64,000 nt of DNA, taken from Symbiodinium kawagutii (Eukaryota; Sar; Dinophyceae; Suessiales; Symbiodiniaceae). This document shows positions 25,701 to 33,593 of the stretch, piece after piece. The notes under the pieces were generated by a model. That model was not told where the DNA came from. It did no database searches and saw only the letters and a program-made list of their open reading frames with translations. How positions within the stretch are numbered: position 1 is the first letter of the stretch; every line of letters starts with the position of its first letter. Position numbers and translations under genes: made by a program. The stretch lies in NCBI GenBank assembly GCA_009767595.1, contig VSDK01016660.1, positions 94,639-158,638 on the forward strand, read 5' to 3'.

Positions 25701-25896
25701 TACATGCTTTACTAGCATAAGATTCATATTTTTAAGGTGTTTACCATTTTATGATTCTTATCATGTCGGTGGTTTACATCCAACCCTCAAAAATCATAGA
25801 ACCATCCTTCCGAAGGTATCAGGTGGCAGCAGGTTTTTTGAAACCCAGGCAGTTGGCAGCGCAGACGGCCAAGTGCGGGTGCTGGAGGTAGTTTAA
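10752..25896 (+). CDS. WD40-repeat (seven-bladed propeller) protein gene, split into about 16 small exons
   Basis: Short exons in one orientation read as successive WD40 blades when joined. In order: CFCVRFSPDDQ / YLATSFANGAIHVYSTDTGR; PLPTTQLRWRP / VLISVNA / QIMQWHIKSGK; LDYYNDGSQFATA (gap) CDEATKRQVMTLQGG; GHSNRIFSLKYHPDD..SGGWDNT / VQVWDTRKG; GDALDISSDGRQILTG / SWRTENALQIWDFASGK; CQLFAAQFSK / SMILAGGSQENEA; VFTVDWSNGGKYA / VGSADGQVRVLEVV-stop. That gives about seven blades and a C-terminal stop at 25894-25896, enough for a closed propeller of roughly 340 residues. WD40 propellers are protein-interaction platforms; no catalytic role is implied and the exact orthologue is not identified. Most introns fit GC-AG. 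An initiator exon was not found, so the N-terminus is missing or lies upstream. Introns hold several MITE-like elements and (GTT)n tracts. Confidence 0.85.
11190..11266 (+). CDS. WD40 gene exon: strands YLATSFANGAIHVYS
   Basis: The acceptor is CCCGAG. The frame reads YLATSFANGAIHVYSTDTGR then VVAVLG, a classic end of a WD40 blade. The 3' end is not settled: the frame stays open to 11343, and a shifted frame near 11270 reads GENVAEDDK, so an additional splice or exon may be involved. Confidence 0.75.
11535..11660. repeat. (GTT)n trinucleotide tract inside a WD40 gene intron
   Basis: About 125 bp of GTT/GTG triplets. Apparent poly-Val, poly-Cys and poly-Thr frames on both strands are artefacts of the repeat. 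Confidence 0.95.
11806..11925. repeat. ATCAAACAA minisatellite
   Basis: Imperfect repeats of CATCAAACAAAT, ATCAAAAATCG and AACATCAGAAACC type. Confidence 0.7.
12012..12116 (+). CDS. WD40 gene exon: second blade start
   Basis: After acceptor GACAG the frame reads EYLLNGSPASLELSKTPLPT then TQLRWRPHAAASKTQ. The PTTQLRWRP segment is the conserved part. The 5' boundary is the most likely of several AG choices. The 3' junction to the next exon keeps frame only if the intron starts AGTGCC directly after CAG. Confidence 0.65.
12185..12300. repeat. GGTGATAGTT minisatellite
   Basis: TGGTTGGTGGTGGTTGG followed by GTTGGTGATAGTT repeated three times, then GTTGGTGGTCGTTG. Confidence 0.8.
12841..12862 (+). 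CDS. WD40 gene 22-nt microexon (VLISVNA)
   Basis: Between TTGGAG and AGTTTG lie 22 bases reading VLISVNA plus one base. They connect ...AASKTQ to GQIMQWHIKSGK and complete the expected WD40 strand order. The neighbouring donor is again CAG followed by AGT, not GT or GC. Without this exon the blade lacks its central strand. Confidence 0.65.
13856..13891 (+). CDS. WD40 gene exon: IMQWHIKSGK
   Basis: After acceptor CCCCAG the frame reads QIMQWHIKSGK (the WD position is occupied by WH). The donor after AAGT is GC (GCCCAT). Spliced to 15133 it gives SGKCLDYYNDG. An additional small exon may be missing between the two, since homologous blades are usually longer here. Confidence 0.7.
15133..15265 (+). 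CDS. WD40 gene exon interrupted by an assembly gap
   Basis: The frame reads LDYYNDGSQFATAV before the gap and VCDEATKRQVMTLQGGDMKD after it, a complete blade in the right order. The gap of 23 N is not compatible with one continuous frame, so the true gap length must differ. The probable donor is GC at 15266. Confidence 0.75.
15177..15199. other. assembly gap (23 N)
   Basis: A run of 23 undetermined bases inside a WD40 exon, in a GC-rich stretch. Confidence 1.
16281..16370 (+). CDS. WD40 gene exon: GHSNRIFSLKYHP blade
   Basis: Exactly 30 codons between acceptor TTTCAG and donor GC (GCTCCT) read ETAGHSNRIFSLKYHPDDPN then IILSGGWDNT. It contains the GH and SGGWDNT hallmarks of a WD40 blade and joins in phase 0 to VQVWD. 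Confidence 0.9.
17083..17199. mobile_element. MITE-like element, family 1, in a WD40 gene intron
   Basis: CATATGGTGGTTTCTCAAAA on the left and a matching CCCACCATAT end on the right form inverted arms around ATGATTGGTTTAGTGC and GAATGATTTAGGGGC. Length is about 117 bp. Confidence 0.8.
17210..17290 (-). mobile_element. truncated MITE-like element, family 2, reverse orientation
   Basis: The right end AATATTGACCCATAGCCATA is the reverse complement of the family-2 left arm. ATTGTTGGGGATTATCCCC and TTGGTTGGTT match the interior in reverse. The opposite arm is only ATATGGCT. Confidence 0.65.
17331..17391 (+). CDS. WD40 gene exon: VQVWDTRKG
   Basis: After acceptor GCGCAAG the frame reads VQVWDTRKGISVKSLWNCYI, ending one base into a Cys codon before a GC donor (GCACCT). 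Joined to 18568 it gives YICGDALDIS. VWD is the blade-closing WD dipeptide. Confidence 0.9.
17463..17820. repeat. (GTT)n tract decaying into GCT/GTT/GGT triplets
   Basis: A perfect (GTT)n core near 17469-17516 is followed by about 300 bp of degenerate TTG, GCT and GGT triplets (for example GCTGGTGCTGCTGCTGG). It lies within a WD40 gene intron; open Val/Ala/Gly-rich frames are compositional. Confidence 0.9.
18568..18615 (+). CDS. WD40 gene exon: GDALDISSDGRQILTG
   Basis: Between acceptor CTCCAAG and donor GC (GCACGT) the frame reads GDALDISSDGRQILT. The phase matches 17391 upstream (shared Cys codon) and 19472 downstream (shared Gly codon). Confidence 0.9.
19297..19374. mobile_element. family-1 MITE-like element, 3' arm shortened
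   Basis: ATATGGTGGTTTCTCAAAAT is followed by AGGGGTACCCTCAAATCATC and ends TAATAAACCACCATAT, so the right arm is fused directly to the core. Confidence 0.75.
19472..19524 (+). CDS. WD40 gene exon: SWRTENALQIWDFASGK
   Basis: After acceptor CGCCAG the frame completes TGSWRTENALQIWDFASGK and stops at a GC donor (GCAGGC). IWD is the blade-closing motif. Confidence 0.9.
19579..19672 (+). mobile_element. MITE-like element, family 2, lacking its right arm
   Basis: Left arm ATGGCTATGGGTCAATATTA and interior GGGGAACCAGGGG are present. The element breaks off exactly where a family-1 element begins at 19673, so the right arm appears replaced. Confidence 0.75.
19673..19787. mobile_element. MITE-like element, family 1
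   Basis: ACATATGGTGGTTTCTCAAA on the left and CTTGAGAAACACTCATATGT on the right form inverted arms around GGCTGGTTTATTACC and TATTGGATGATTTGGAGGC. It has the CTATGGCTTGAG type of right arm. Confidence 0.85.
20615..20655 (+). CDS. WD40 gene exon: VAQTVDWES
   Basis: After acceptor CCCAG the frame reads VAQTVDWESASSK. The donor is either GC at 20642 (GCATCC) or GC at 20656 (GCTTGG); both keep frame with one of the possible starts of the next exon. Confidence 0.65.
20695..20765. repeat. 39-bp direct duplication
   Basis: GGAGGAGTGGCTGTTTTCGG followed by ATCCTGCTGATGGA occurs twice in tandem. Confidence 0.85.
20935..21090. repeat. AT-rich ATATAC low-complexity tract
   Basis: ATACATATTTATATATTC, ATATATATATATATACG and related words. 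An Ile/Tyr-rich reverse frame here is compositional. Confidence 0.8.
21207..21250 (+). CDS. WD40 gene exon: CQLFAAQFSK
   Basis: The frame reads SPCQLFAAQFSKA and ends at a GC donor (GCGGTC). Its last two bases plus the first base of 22578 make an Ala codon, giving FSKASMILAGG. The acceptor may be TCCCAG (start 21207) or CTGAG (start 21212). Confidence 0.75.
21363..21463. mobile_element. degenerate MITE-like element, family 1
   Basis: The right arm GATTTTGAGAAACCACCAT is well kept. The left arm is reduced to CAGGGAACCCC. Confidence 0.55.
22382..22490. mobile_element. inverted-repeat element with perfect 22-bp terminal repeats
   Basis: The first 22 bases (beginning GGTAAACTAACCTGG) are the exact reverse complement of the last 22 (ending CCAGGTTAGTTTACC). 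The 109-bp element has no ORF and sits in a WD40 gene intron. Degenerate relatives are seen near 235-325 and 37470-37520. Confidence 0.85.
22578..22614 (+). CDS. WD40 gene exon: SMILAGGSQENEA
   Basis: Between acceptor CTGCCAG and a GC donor (GCGCCC) the frame reads SMILAGGSQENE; the following exon starts with the Ala codon. AGGSxxNEA is the typical penultimate-blade motif I recall from related WD40 proteins. Confidence 0.85.
22719..22815. repeat. (ATC)n followed by (AACATC)n tract
   Basis: A perfect CATCATCATC array passes into AACATCAACATC repeats. It lies in a WD40 gene intron. Confidence 0.95.
23112..23201 (+). CDS. WD40 gene exon: AKFFLRQPGAAPVPFG
   Basis: After acceptor AAGAAG the frame reads AKFFLRQPGAAPVPFGALVS then MPPLGSRTGR. 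NEA from the previous exon plus AKFF fits the usual NEAKVF position. The end chosen (GC donor at 23202) is one of several in-phase possibilities. Confidence 0.55.
23467..23579. mobile_element. MITE-like element, family 1
   Basis: GGGTGTACCCCCCAG on the left and CTCATTTTGAGAAACACCCA on the right flank TTAATCACCAATAGTAATAC. The left terminal arm is eroded. Confidence 0.55.
24214..24309. mobile_element. degenerate MITE-like element, family 1
   Basis: ATGGGGACCCAAAAATTGAT and the right end AAATTAAGAAACCGCCACGT keep the order of family-1 arms, with substitutions. Confidence 0.45.
24951..25010 (+). CDS. WD40 gene exon: VFTVDWSNGGKY
   Basis: After acceptor CGGAAG the frame reads GWAVPRKPVFTVDWSNGGKY. 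The donor is GC (GCAGTG), so that the next exon supplies AVGSADG. VFTVDW..GGKYAV is the start of the last WD40 blade. Confidence 0.8.
25137..25236. mobile_element. inverted-repeat element with perfect 17-bp terminal repeats
   Basis: AATGTTGGTTTCTGATT at 25137-25153 is the exact reverse complement of AATCAGAAACCAACATT at 25220-25236. The 100-bp element has no coding capacity and lies in the last WD40 gene intron. It shares no core with families 1 and 2. Confidence 0.8.
25849..25896 (+). CDS. WD40 gene terminal exon with stop codon
   Basis: After acceptor ACCCAG the frame reads AVGSADGQVRVLEVV and ends in TAA. With the previous exon it gives GGKYAVGSADGQVRVLEVV, a complete last blade ending right after its D strand, a normal end for a WD40 propeller. 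Confidence 0.9.
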   Translation, partial: AVGSADGQVRVLEVV

Positions 25897-26819
25897 AGGC
25901 AGCTCGGGGTCGCTGGCTGAATGCTGGATGATGGCCTTTGCTTGGAAAATGATGATGTAGAATGGTTGATAGCTGGGTAACTGATGGTAGAACGGTTTGC
26001 TGGGTGAGTGATGGCTGTCAATAGTGAAATGATATCAGGAGTAGAGGTGGCCCAAGTCTGTTGGTGGCAAACATCGGTTAACATCCTGGTGGCCGCATGC
26101 TTATGACTGTTTGGCATCCAGGTCAGAGATAAAACCCTCGAAACCTGCTCAGAAGAAGGCCCTTGACATGAGCTACCCTGTCGCTGTTCGACCTGTGCCA
26201 GGAAATCAAGTCATAACCACTGATTTGACCAGGGTGGTGACCACAAGCAATGGTGAAACGCACTGGTTCATTCCTCACAAGCAACAAGGGTCAATTGTGT
26301 GTGTTGCTCAGCCATGTGTTTCGGTGTTTTGCAGATTTTTTAATCGACGTGCAGAAAAATTGACAGCTTGACATTCTTGCATGGCATTTGTCACATTGTT
26401 TGGTTCGTGCGTTCCATGCGTTTAAGTAGGACACCGGTCCTCACCAAGGTATAATTTGCAAGCCATCTATATGTCTGCAGGTTTGACCTTCTACCTGCGG
26501 ATTGTCCACGATCATGTCTTGCTATGGGCCCAAATGGCACAGGATTTCTATAGGCCGCATCTCATTTGCGCTCAATTCGCTATGTCTCCAAATAAACACC
26601 TTGGATTTTGTGACCAAGCTTGTGGACTCTTGATGTTCCAGTCCTTTTCGTGTTTGCTGGTCTTTAAAACTGATCGCAGCCATGGTCGCTGGGAACCACG
26701 GAATTCATCACCACGAATTTGCCAGGCCCTGGCACCCTGAACGCCCTTGCAACCTTTCTGAATTCAATCGGCTGCTGCAAGGCCACGATGTCATGGTGCC
26801 CCTTGACCGGTTTCCACCG

Positions 26820-26940
26820 TTCTATGGTGGTTTCGATAAGTAGGGTAACCCCCACAGTCAGCATCCAGTTTAGTAATTAACCATAATTGATGATAATACT
26901 TAAGCATACAAACACATAACTTTGGGGATGCCCATAGTAC
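26820..26940. mobile_element. MITE-like element, family 1, diverged
   Basis: CTATGGTGGTTTCGATAAGT then AGGGTAACCCCCAC on the left, and ATAACTTTGGGGATGCCCAT on the right. The right terminal arm is missing. Confidence 0.55.
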
Positions 26941-27116
26941 AAACGACGACACCCATCGAAACTTGAGGAGGGGCATGAAGCAATTGAACAGTTGCGTGAT
27001 CTGCGTGCGCCAAGAATGTGTTGCATTTCTCAAAATAGTCTGTAACTTGTGAGCACCCACGGAATGATGACAGATTCATTGGTCGGCTCAAAACTAGCCA
27101 CCTGAACAGCATCCAT

Positions 27117-27245
27117 ACATACTGTTTTCTCAAAATACGGGTACCCCTAGTTCTCACCCCACATCAATCATTGTTCATATCATTGTTCATGATAAACCCA
27201 CCATTTTTGGGGGCCCCTATGGCTTAAGAAACCCCCGTATATGAC
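27117..27245. mobile_element. MITE-like element, family 1
   Basis: TTTTCTCAAAATACGGGTAC then CCCTAGTTCTCACCCCA on the left; CCATTTTTGGGGGCCCCTAT then GGCTTAAGAAACCCCCGTAT on the right. About 129 bp. Confidence 0.75.
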
Positions 27246-27444
27246 GCAGCAATGAAACCTCTGCCCAGCAGTGCCAAGGGGACACCATAGCAGTAGATCG
27301 TTCTGACTTCATGGTGCAACCGGTCTTGAGAATGTCGAACAAGGGAATGAGACCAAGGTGTTTGTTGAATGGATGCGGCGGATGGTGGGTCATGGCTTAC
27401 TCAACCTTTTTGAAGCTAGGACAGTTCAAACAGTTCAGCTCAAA

Positions 27445-27646
27445 GTGGAAACATGTACTGCCAAATGTAAATGGCATGAACCAGGACATGGCGTTGGGCA
27501 TTTTAGCCACGAGAAAAGGCCTTGCTGCTTTGGGATTGCCTATGAGTGGAAACATGTACTGCCAAATGTAAATTTCATGAAACAGGACATGGTGTTGGGC
27601 ATTTTAGCCACGAGAAAAGGCCTTGCTGCTTTGAGATTGCCTATGA
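27445..27646. repeat. tandem duplication, period 101 bp, two copies
   Basis: GTGGAAACATGTACTGCCAA starts at 27445 and again at 27546. Both copies continue through GGGCATTTTAGCCACGAG and AAAAGGCCTTGCTGCTTTG with few differences. The shared 101-bp period with the satellite at 8.1 kb is probably coincidence, as the sequences are unrelated. Confidence 0.9.
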
Positions 27647-29129
27647 AGCACTAAACAAATGTGCCTGATACAAATCATGGGCCCGGAAATGGGCAAATGC
27701 AAACGTTTTCCCATTATATACTTTCTAGAAATGAAATTTGAGTGTTCCTATGGTGTTCCTTGCTTGTAACTACACAAGAAAAATGACGAAAACACCCACT
27801 GAATGCGACTGAGATTCCACCCACAGGGCTTCAAACCATTCCAGTTCATCCTTCAACATCCGCTACCCAGCATTGCTGTGTCCAGACAGCTCCAAGTCGC
27901 CCACACAGTAACCCCGAAGAGCGAACAAGTTGTGTTATGAGTTCAAGGTCTTGGACGCCATCCTTGCAACTGCTTAGGTTGTCGTATTTTCATGTTTCTT
28001 TCCACGATTGTTCACAGGTTGCGGTTCTTAAATTGGGCAGCTACTTTCAACATGCAAAGCTTACCAGCAAGCTTGGATGCGAAGGTGATCGCTCACCTGA
28101 AGGTTAACAGCTATTCTTGTTTTTTTGGATGGATCCCTGCATTGGACCCTGGAACCTGTGAAGTCCTTCTTGCACCCAACAAGAAGGAGACTTCGAGACC
28201 GGTTGCTGCGTGTTTTGTCTCACCGTTGATGCCGTCCACCGATCGAAGAGGCAATGCGCATGGATGCCGCACCACCTCAGGCCACAGTGCGCCCCGCAGA
28301 AACCTGAACATTCCAGCTGCGCATGGGTTGACTCGTGTTGACTCGGTCACAAGACCTGCAAATGACAGATCAAGCCTGGGTGGCTTCAAGCCAATAACTT
28401 AGACTTTTAGATGGTTTTGGATGGCTTACTGACTAAGTTAGACTTTTTGTGCTTTTGGGGTTAAATGGGTTCGCCAAGATCTGAAAGACACCAAGAAGAT
28501 GATGCCTTTCCGTGCCAGAAATCGTCTGTGCTGGACGATTAGATGCCTCGGATCAGACCTGAAGTAAAGTTGCCTCGTTCCACAGTTGCCAAGGCGAAAC
28601 AGGCCGAGAAGCAACTGTTGACCCATCGACTGGTGGTGATAAAATGTGCGAATTGCTGTAGTATTGCGTGACTTTGCAAACCAGTCCATTACTGTATTTT
28701 TCATTGCTTGGTGGGAAATTTGAAAATCCAGGTGTTTTGTGGTCACGTTCACGCATCCAACGATACGACCAAACAACTTGACATTGGATACAACGATTCG
28801 CCCGACCGATGCATACACAGAGTCGGCTGTTTGTCACAAAGGCTGTACCACAGTGATAGGCCATCGTACAGGCGTGTCAATGATGATACCCCCGACATCT
28901 AGTAGGCAACAGATATGTTAGAATTTGTTCATTCTAATTAGGCAACCTGATTACCACGGATGTTTGGGCATCCCAGATTTGTACCAATTTTTTACAGTTA
29001 CCAATTTCCAAGAACATTGCCTCTCTTGAAAAAGCAGGCTGCAGTCGAACAGGTGTGAATCCTGAGGGCACAAGTGAACCAAGTGGACCATCACAGGCTA
29101 GCGGTGTTGATCGTTAGTTTTCCACTAGG

Positions 29130-29245
29130 ACTATAGTGGTTTCTCAAATTAGTGGTACCCCCAAATCATTTTTGTTTAATCATGATTGAAAATAAGCCAT
29201 CCATTTTTGGGGTTCGCTATGGCTTGAGAAACTCCCATGTACAGC
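29130..29245. mobile_element. MITE-like element, family 1
   Basis: TATAGTGGTTTCTCAAATTA then GTGGTACCCCCAAATCA on the left; CCATTTTTGGGGTTCGCTAT then GGCTTGAGAAACTCCCAT on the right. Confidence 0.8.
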
Positions 29246-30589
29246 GTGGTTTTTGCCGAGACTGAGCCCTGTGGAAATCAGTTCTGAGACGGCAGGGTCC
29301 AGTGACAAGGCCGGGCGTAACATGTGTGACCTGCTATGGACGAATCAAACGTAGGCAACGCGTATGGTATGAAGATGCGCGAGCGCCAAACGCAGCGCAC
29401 AAGATTTCCAGGCAAATTCCTTCGTGATTGAACCCATACATCCCTGGGAAGTATGCCAGACCACGTTTTTTAGGAAATTGCAAAGTCAAAGATCTTCCAA
29501 CCATGCCAAGCCATACCAGCACTAGGAACCATCCCAGCCATCGCTCCTTTGCCAACGGACCATTCGCAACGTTGTGCCCTGCAGCACCCATCGAGGCCAC
29601 CATCGATTTGCAACTCATCGAACATGGGGTGATTGGAGCCTCGTGGGGGCACCCACTGTTGGAGTGCTGGAACTGGGCTACGGGCTGGTGGTGGAACTTA
29701 TCCTGGAGATTTTTGAGGGTTGAAAAATGGAATCCCAGACTTATGTTTTTCGTTTGCCCAGACTTATGTTTTTCGTTTTGTCCACCTGTTAGGAACAACA
29801 TCCATTTCCACTGTTTGGACTTCGTATACCAGTTTCTGGCTTAGATGACGCACAACTTTGGAAACCACCCCACTTGCTGTCACAGTGCAGTGGTTTCATG
29901 GCGTCATTCGCCGCACTTTAGGCTGCGTCCAAGAAAATGGTGGAAAGGCAGCCGATGACGATGGGTCCACAGGGGGGGTAGGGCGTGTGTGATTTGTTTG
30001 ATGACACGCTTTGAATGAACAAAAACTGCAACTTAAAGTACAGCAAATTCCACAGTAAATTCCAACAAGAACTGCAACTCAAAGATCGTTTCCAGACTCA
30101 ATTCCTTCAAATAGTATACCAGTCTGATAAATAAAGAAGTAGCTGTACCAGCCCACCGGTCTAGTCTATCTAGTCTAGAAAAGTTGTACCTTCACACATC
30201 TATCAACTCGTTGAGGTGATGGTGTTCTGAAACAAGTGTCCTCTGTTTGGGCATTGGCATGCTTTTATTGTCCGTTTTCTAGCCATCAACCGTGAGAATT
30301 ACCGGCAATTTGGCACTGCGGTTTAGTTATATTTGGATACCCTGAATGATCTGAATGGTTTAGTTTGATTTCCAACAAGATCAGTTCTTCTTCATTCCAT
30401 TCTTTCGCATGGTGGCATTAACCAGCGCAACCTCTGAGACAAGAATCACCCTATCATTCCGTTAGTTCTTCAACTGCTGGGCTGACTCTATTGCAGGGTG
30501 GTTCAAATTAATCAGTTGAACCCGTGGGTACGTAGGCCAGATGGGGGCAAACATCTTGGTAGCTGCAAGATCGATGCATTTACTTTTGG

Positions 30590-31030
30590 CTAATATGCTT
30601 ACCAACCACTATCTATTCATCATCATTGATTCCAATTTCCCAATCGTATATTCACCATCCGCTATTCACCATCAGCTATTACATAGCTATCAGTCCTAAA
30701 CCATCAGTTATATATCATTAGTTGACAACCATTATACATTCAGGATCCTTCGCCATCGGTTCTGAAGCCTGGGTTGGTCAACCACTAATCAACCACCACT
30801 TGTCAACCGTGAGTCATTGACCACAAGTCACTAACCGGTCAACTATCCACCATCAGTATCAAAACCATTAATCAATCACTTTCACTATTGATCATTGCTA
30901 ACCATTATTATTGATACCACCCCAGCAATGAACTACTATCAACAACCCGATTCAAACCATCAGCCATTCATGATGGTTGTTGAACCAATCAATGATGAAT
31001 GGCTGATGGTTCTTTCCCATCAATAGTAGT
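30590..31030. repeat. degenerate AACCATCA/TATTCACC low-complexity DNA
   Basis: Scattered AACCATCAG, CAACCACTAATCAACC and ATTCACCATC words without a fixed period. An inverted pair around 30957-31010 (CCATCAGCCATTCATGATGG against ATGAATGGCTGATGG) could fold. Confidence 0.6.
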
Positions 31031-31174
31031 AATGAACTACTATGAATCCGTTCATCATGGGAACCATCAGCCACTAATCTTTCCCAGACTGGGAACCATT
31101 GGTAGATCATGGTTCTTTCCCTTGAATCCATTCGTTGGTTGATCCCAAGTTGTCCCTGAAATCTTCCGCGTGCA

Positions 31175-31312
31175 GAACCCACTGCCGCGGCAGAGCGCTT
31201 GCTGCCACTGGGCGCGCAAACCTTGCCGCCCGGGAACACAGTCTGCGCGCGGGACACGGGGCCTGTTGGGAGTTCCGTGGTGGCAGGTGCCCACGAGTTG
31301 CGCATCGTTGGA
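31175..31312 (+). CDS. exon-like GC-rich island, unknown protein (a)
   Basis: After a GTGCAG acceptor-like site the frame reads PTAAAERLLPLGAQTLPPGN then TVCARDTGPVGSSVVAGAHE and LRIVG without a stop. The composition is protein-like and much more GC-rich than the flanks. No domain is recognised. It may belong to one split gene with the islands at 31592, 32045 and 33196. Confidence 0.35.
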
Positions 31313-31591
31313 TCCTGTGGGTTGCTAGTCATTGGTCCAAGTTGGTTGTTGTGCATGGTTGGCTGAAAAAAGGTTGGTATTGGATTGCTAACCTGGCAAC
31401 ACTGCAGGGTTTTGGAAGGATTTCTTTGGGGAACCATTGCGACTGCATGGAAAAAGAGGAAAGCGACATCATGGTTGACCAAGCATGATTTTGATCAACA
31501 TGCTGGTGATTTTTCAGCAAACAAGTGTTGGTTGGTTGGGGATGCTGGTGGTGTCATCCACCAACCTCTGTGAGACGACGCGCTTTGCCAG

Positions 31592-31718
31592 GCAAAAGTT
31601 GCCCCTCATCGGACAGCAACGCTTCTGGCAGCCCCGCGTGGACCTTGAGCGAGGCGCGCCCCGGCGGGTCGTAGAAGATGCCCCAGATGAATCATGGCGG
31701 CCAGGAGTCGCCAGTGAG
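31592..31718 (+). CDS. exon-like GC-rich island, unknown protein (b)
   Basis: After acceptor TTGCCAG the frame reads QKLPLIGQQRFWQPRVDLER then GAPRRVVEDAPDESWRPGVA. The reverse strand is also open, as is common in GC-rich DNA, so coding is inferred only from the splice-like acceptor and the charged, protein-like composition. Confidence 0.35.
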
Positions 31719-32044
31719 GACAGTGGTGCAACATGGTGAGTGATGCGTAACCAATGGTTCAACAACCACTGTTCACTTCGCATGGTTATTTGATGCGTGA
31801 TGCGGAAGCATCATCATCATCATCATCATGGCGAACATGGACCCTCATCTCACCCAAAACCCACCATTTTCAAGCCACCAATTTCATCGCGGTACATCAT
31901 CAACATCATCATTTTCAACCTGACTTAACCATCATGAAAGGCCTATAAAGCACCCCCTTCCCCGCCATTTTCACGCCACCAGCATCTCATGATTCCTGGC
32001 GGCGCCCCGCGGATGATCCGCCAGGCGTGCAGCGATCCTGGCAG

Positions 32045-32160
32045 GTGGCCGGTGCCCCAAACAGCGACCGGGGCACCAAGGCGCCTTGCCCTGCGCTGAC
32101 GCTGGGAACCTCGGTGCTGCGGCGGCGCAAGTCATCGATGGTGTTGGAACGGGTAGTAGA
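32045..32160 (+). CDS. exon-like GC-rich island, unknown protein (c)
   Basis: After acceptor CTGGCAG the frame reads VAGAPNSDRGTKAPCPALTL then GTSVLRRRKSSMVLERVVDG. RRRKSSM resembles a basic phosphorylatable site but no domain is recognised. Confidence 0.35.
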
Positions 32161-32342
32161 TGGCGAGCTGGGTCAAGCAGTAGCAACTCATTGGTTAATA
32201 ATAGAGTATAATATAAGTAGCAATAGTAGGGGATATACCAGCTATATTAATGGGTATGGGTCAAGCAGTTCACCAACCAATCAATGGTTGATGGTTCATA
32301 CTAGGAGATGACAACCAACAATCATAGGGGATATAGCAGCTA

Positions 32343-32472
32343 TATCCAGCTATGGCTGTGGGTCAAGCAGTTCACCAACCAACTTTCATGGGGGGTAAGT
32401 TCACCAACAATTTCGTAGGGAAAACTAGCTGGTTAATGATAGGGGAACCAGGGGGACTAAGGGTGAACTGAC
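32343..32472 (+). mobile_element. MITE-like element, family 2, diverged
   Basis: TATGGCTGTGGGTCAAGCAG, AACCAACTTTCATGGGGGG and GGGGAACCAGGGGGACTAAG follow the family order. The right end (GTGAACTGACC) is changed. A partial second copy lies just upstream at about 32251-32340 (GGGTATGGGTCAAGCAGTTC). Confidence 0.65.
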
Positions 32473-33064
32473 CTACTGCCATGTAATGAGTAAAGGATGG
32501 TTCTCTGTATCTTCTCTCTGATCTGACTACTGTAAGTGACTGACTGCTGCAACTATCCATAAGGCGTTTGACTTCCAAACTTCCTTCGATCATGAGCAGA
32601 GGATGGTTATCATATCATTTAAAAGCTGTAACTATACACAGATGACTGTATAGATATGAATTATATACATATAAATGGTTTTTATATGAAAGCCTCAACG
32701 CTAGTCAAGAATGCTTTGACATGCAATGGTTCAACAAAACGTTTTCATCATTCTATTCCCTTCTAAACATTAACTCATCATTAAGAATGCCCTAATCAAT
32801 CATTTGTTTGTTGTTTATGGTAGATTCTGGAGTTGTTGGACTATCATCGCTTTCGCGCCCCAGGATTGACTTTCCGAAGGCCTGGAACCTGGAACGCCGT
32901 GCAAGGAGTTTGGTGAATCATTATGTCGTTCAAAGATGTTCAAAACATGACTGGATGGTGGTTCGATTAACATTTCTTACAGGGGATTACGGCGGTTGAT
33001 GAGGACAATGACCAACAATGGCGGCTAAACAACTACGATTGCTGGTGGTTTTGTTCCCCACTTT

Positions 33065-33195
33065 GGTGATATCAACCCATATCAACTCAACCAAGTAACA
33101 AACATTACAACCAACCAACTGATGGTTTGATCAACTGGTAGGTTGGTTGAGCCATTTGTTTGTCAACCAACCAACCATATCAACTCAACTGGTTG
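33065..33195. repeat. CAACCAACCAACT low-complexity tract
   Basis: Repeated CAACCAAC, TATCAACTCAAC and GGTTGGTTG words, including short inverted copies. Confidence 0.6.
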
Positions 33196-33350
33196 GCTGA
33201 CTCGCACGCGCATCTTTTTCACGACGGGCTGACCACCCAGCAGATGGCGCGGCTGGGAAAGCCAAGCAGCGGCGCAGGCAGCCCCGGTGGATCCATTCCA
33301 AGAGCCCGGGACCTGGGGCGTGGCGACACGGAGAAATGCGGTGCCAGGTC
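33196..33350 (+). CDS. exon-like GC-rich island, unknown protein (d)
   Basis: The frame reads LADSHAHLFHDGLTTQQMAR then LGKPSSGAGSPGGSIPRARD and LGRGDTEK. The reverse strand is also open. No domain is recognised. Same strand and style as islands a-c. Confidence 0.35.
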
Positions 33351-33416
33351 GTTGGATATATAGAAACTGGAAGCACAGTGGCTGGTTCATAGCTATCAAT
33401 AGCTTGTCAATAGCTG

Positions 33417-33593
33417 CTGGTTGGTGGTTTGATTGACATGTTTATTATTTTCCCTGGTGGTTGAATGGTTTTTTTCCTAGTAGTTATTAAGAGGTGGTTT
33501 GAAACATCTTTTATCTTCCCTAGCAGTTAGTAGATGTTATTAACAATTGGTTGCTTGACTCATATTTTTCCGAGGGTTGAAACCACCCACCAG
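33417..33593. mobile_element. inverted-repeat element, family 4 (CTGGTTGGTGGTTT arm)
   Basis: It starts CTGGTTGGTGGTTTGATTGA and ends GGTTGAAACCACCCACCAG, with CATGTTTATTATTTTCCC after the left arm and CATATTTTTCCGAGG before the right arm. The same plan is seen at 48140-48249. The middle is about 60 bp longer here. Confidence 0.65.

Larger units (their letters stand above)
25900..31165. other. no confidently recognised gene; repeat-rich DNA
   Basis: Apart from the MITE-like elements and the 101-bp duplication listed separately I see no supported gene. A 86-codon frame at 26111-26371 and overlapping opposite-strand frames at 28111-28402 lack recognisable motifs. From about 30590 the DNA is a degenerate AACCATCA-type sequence. 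Confidence 0.5.
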
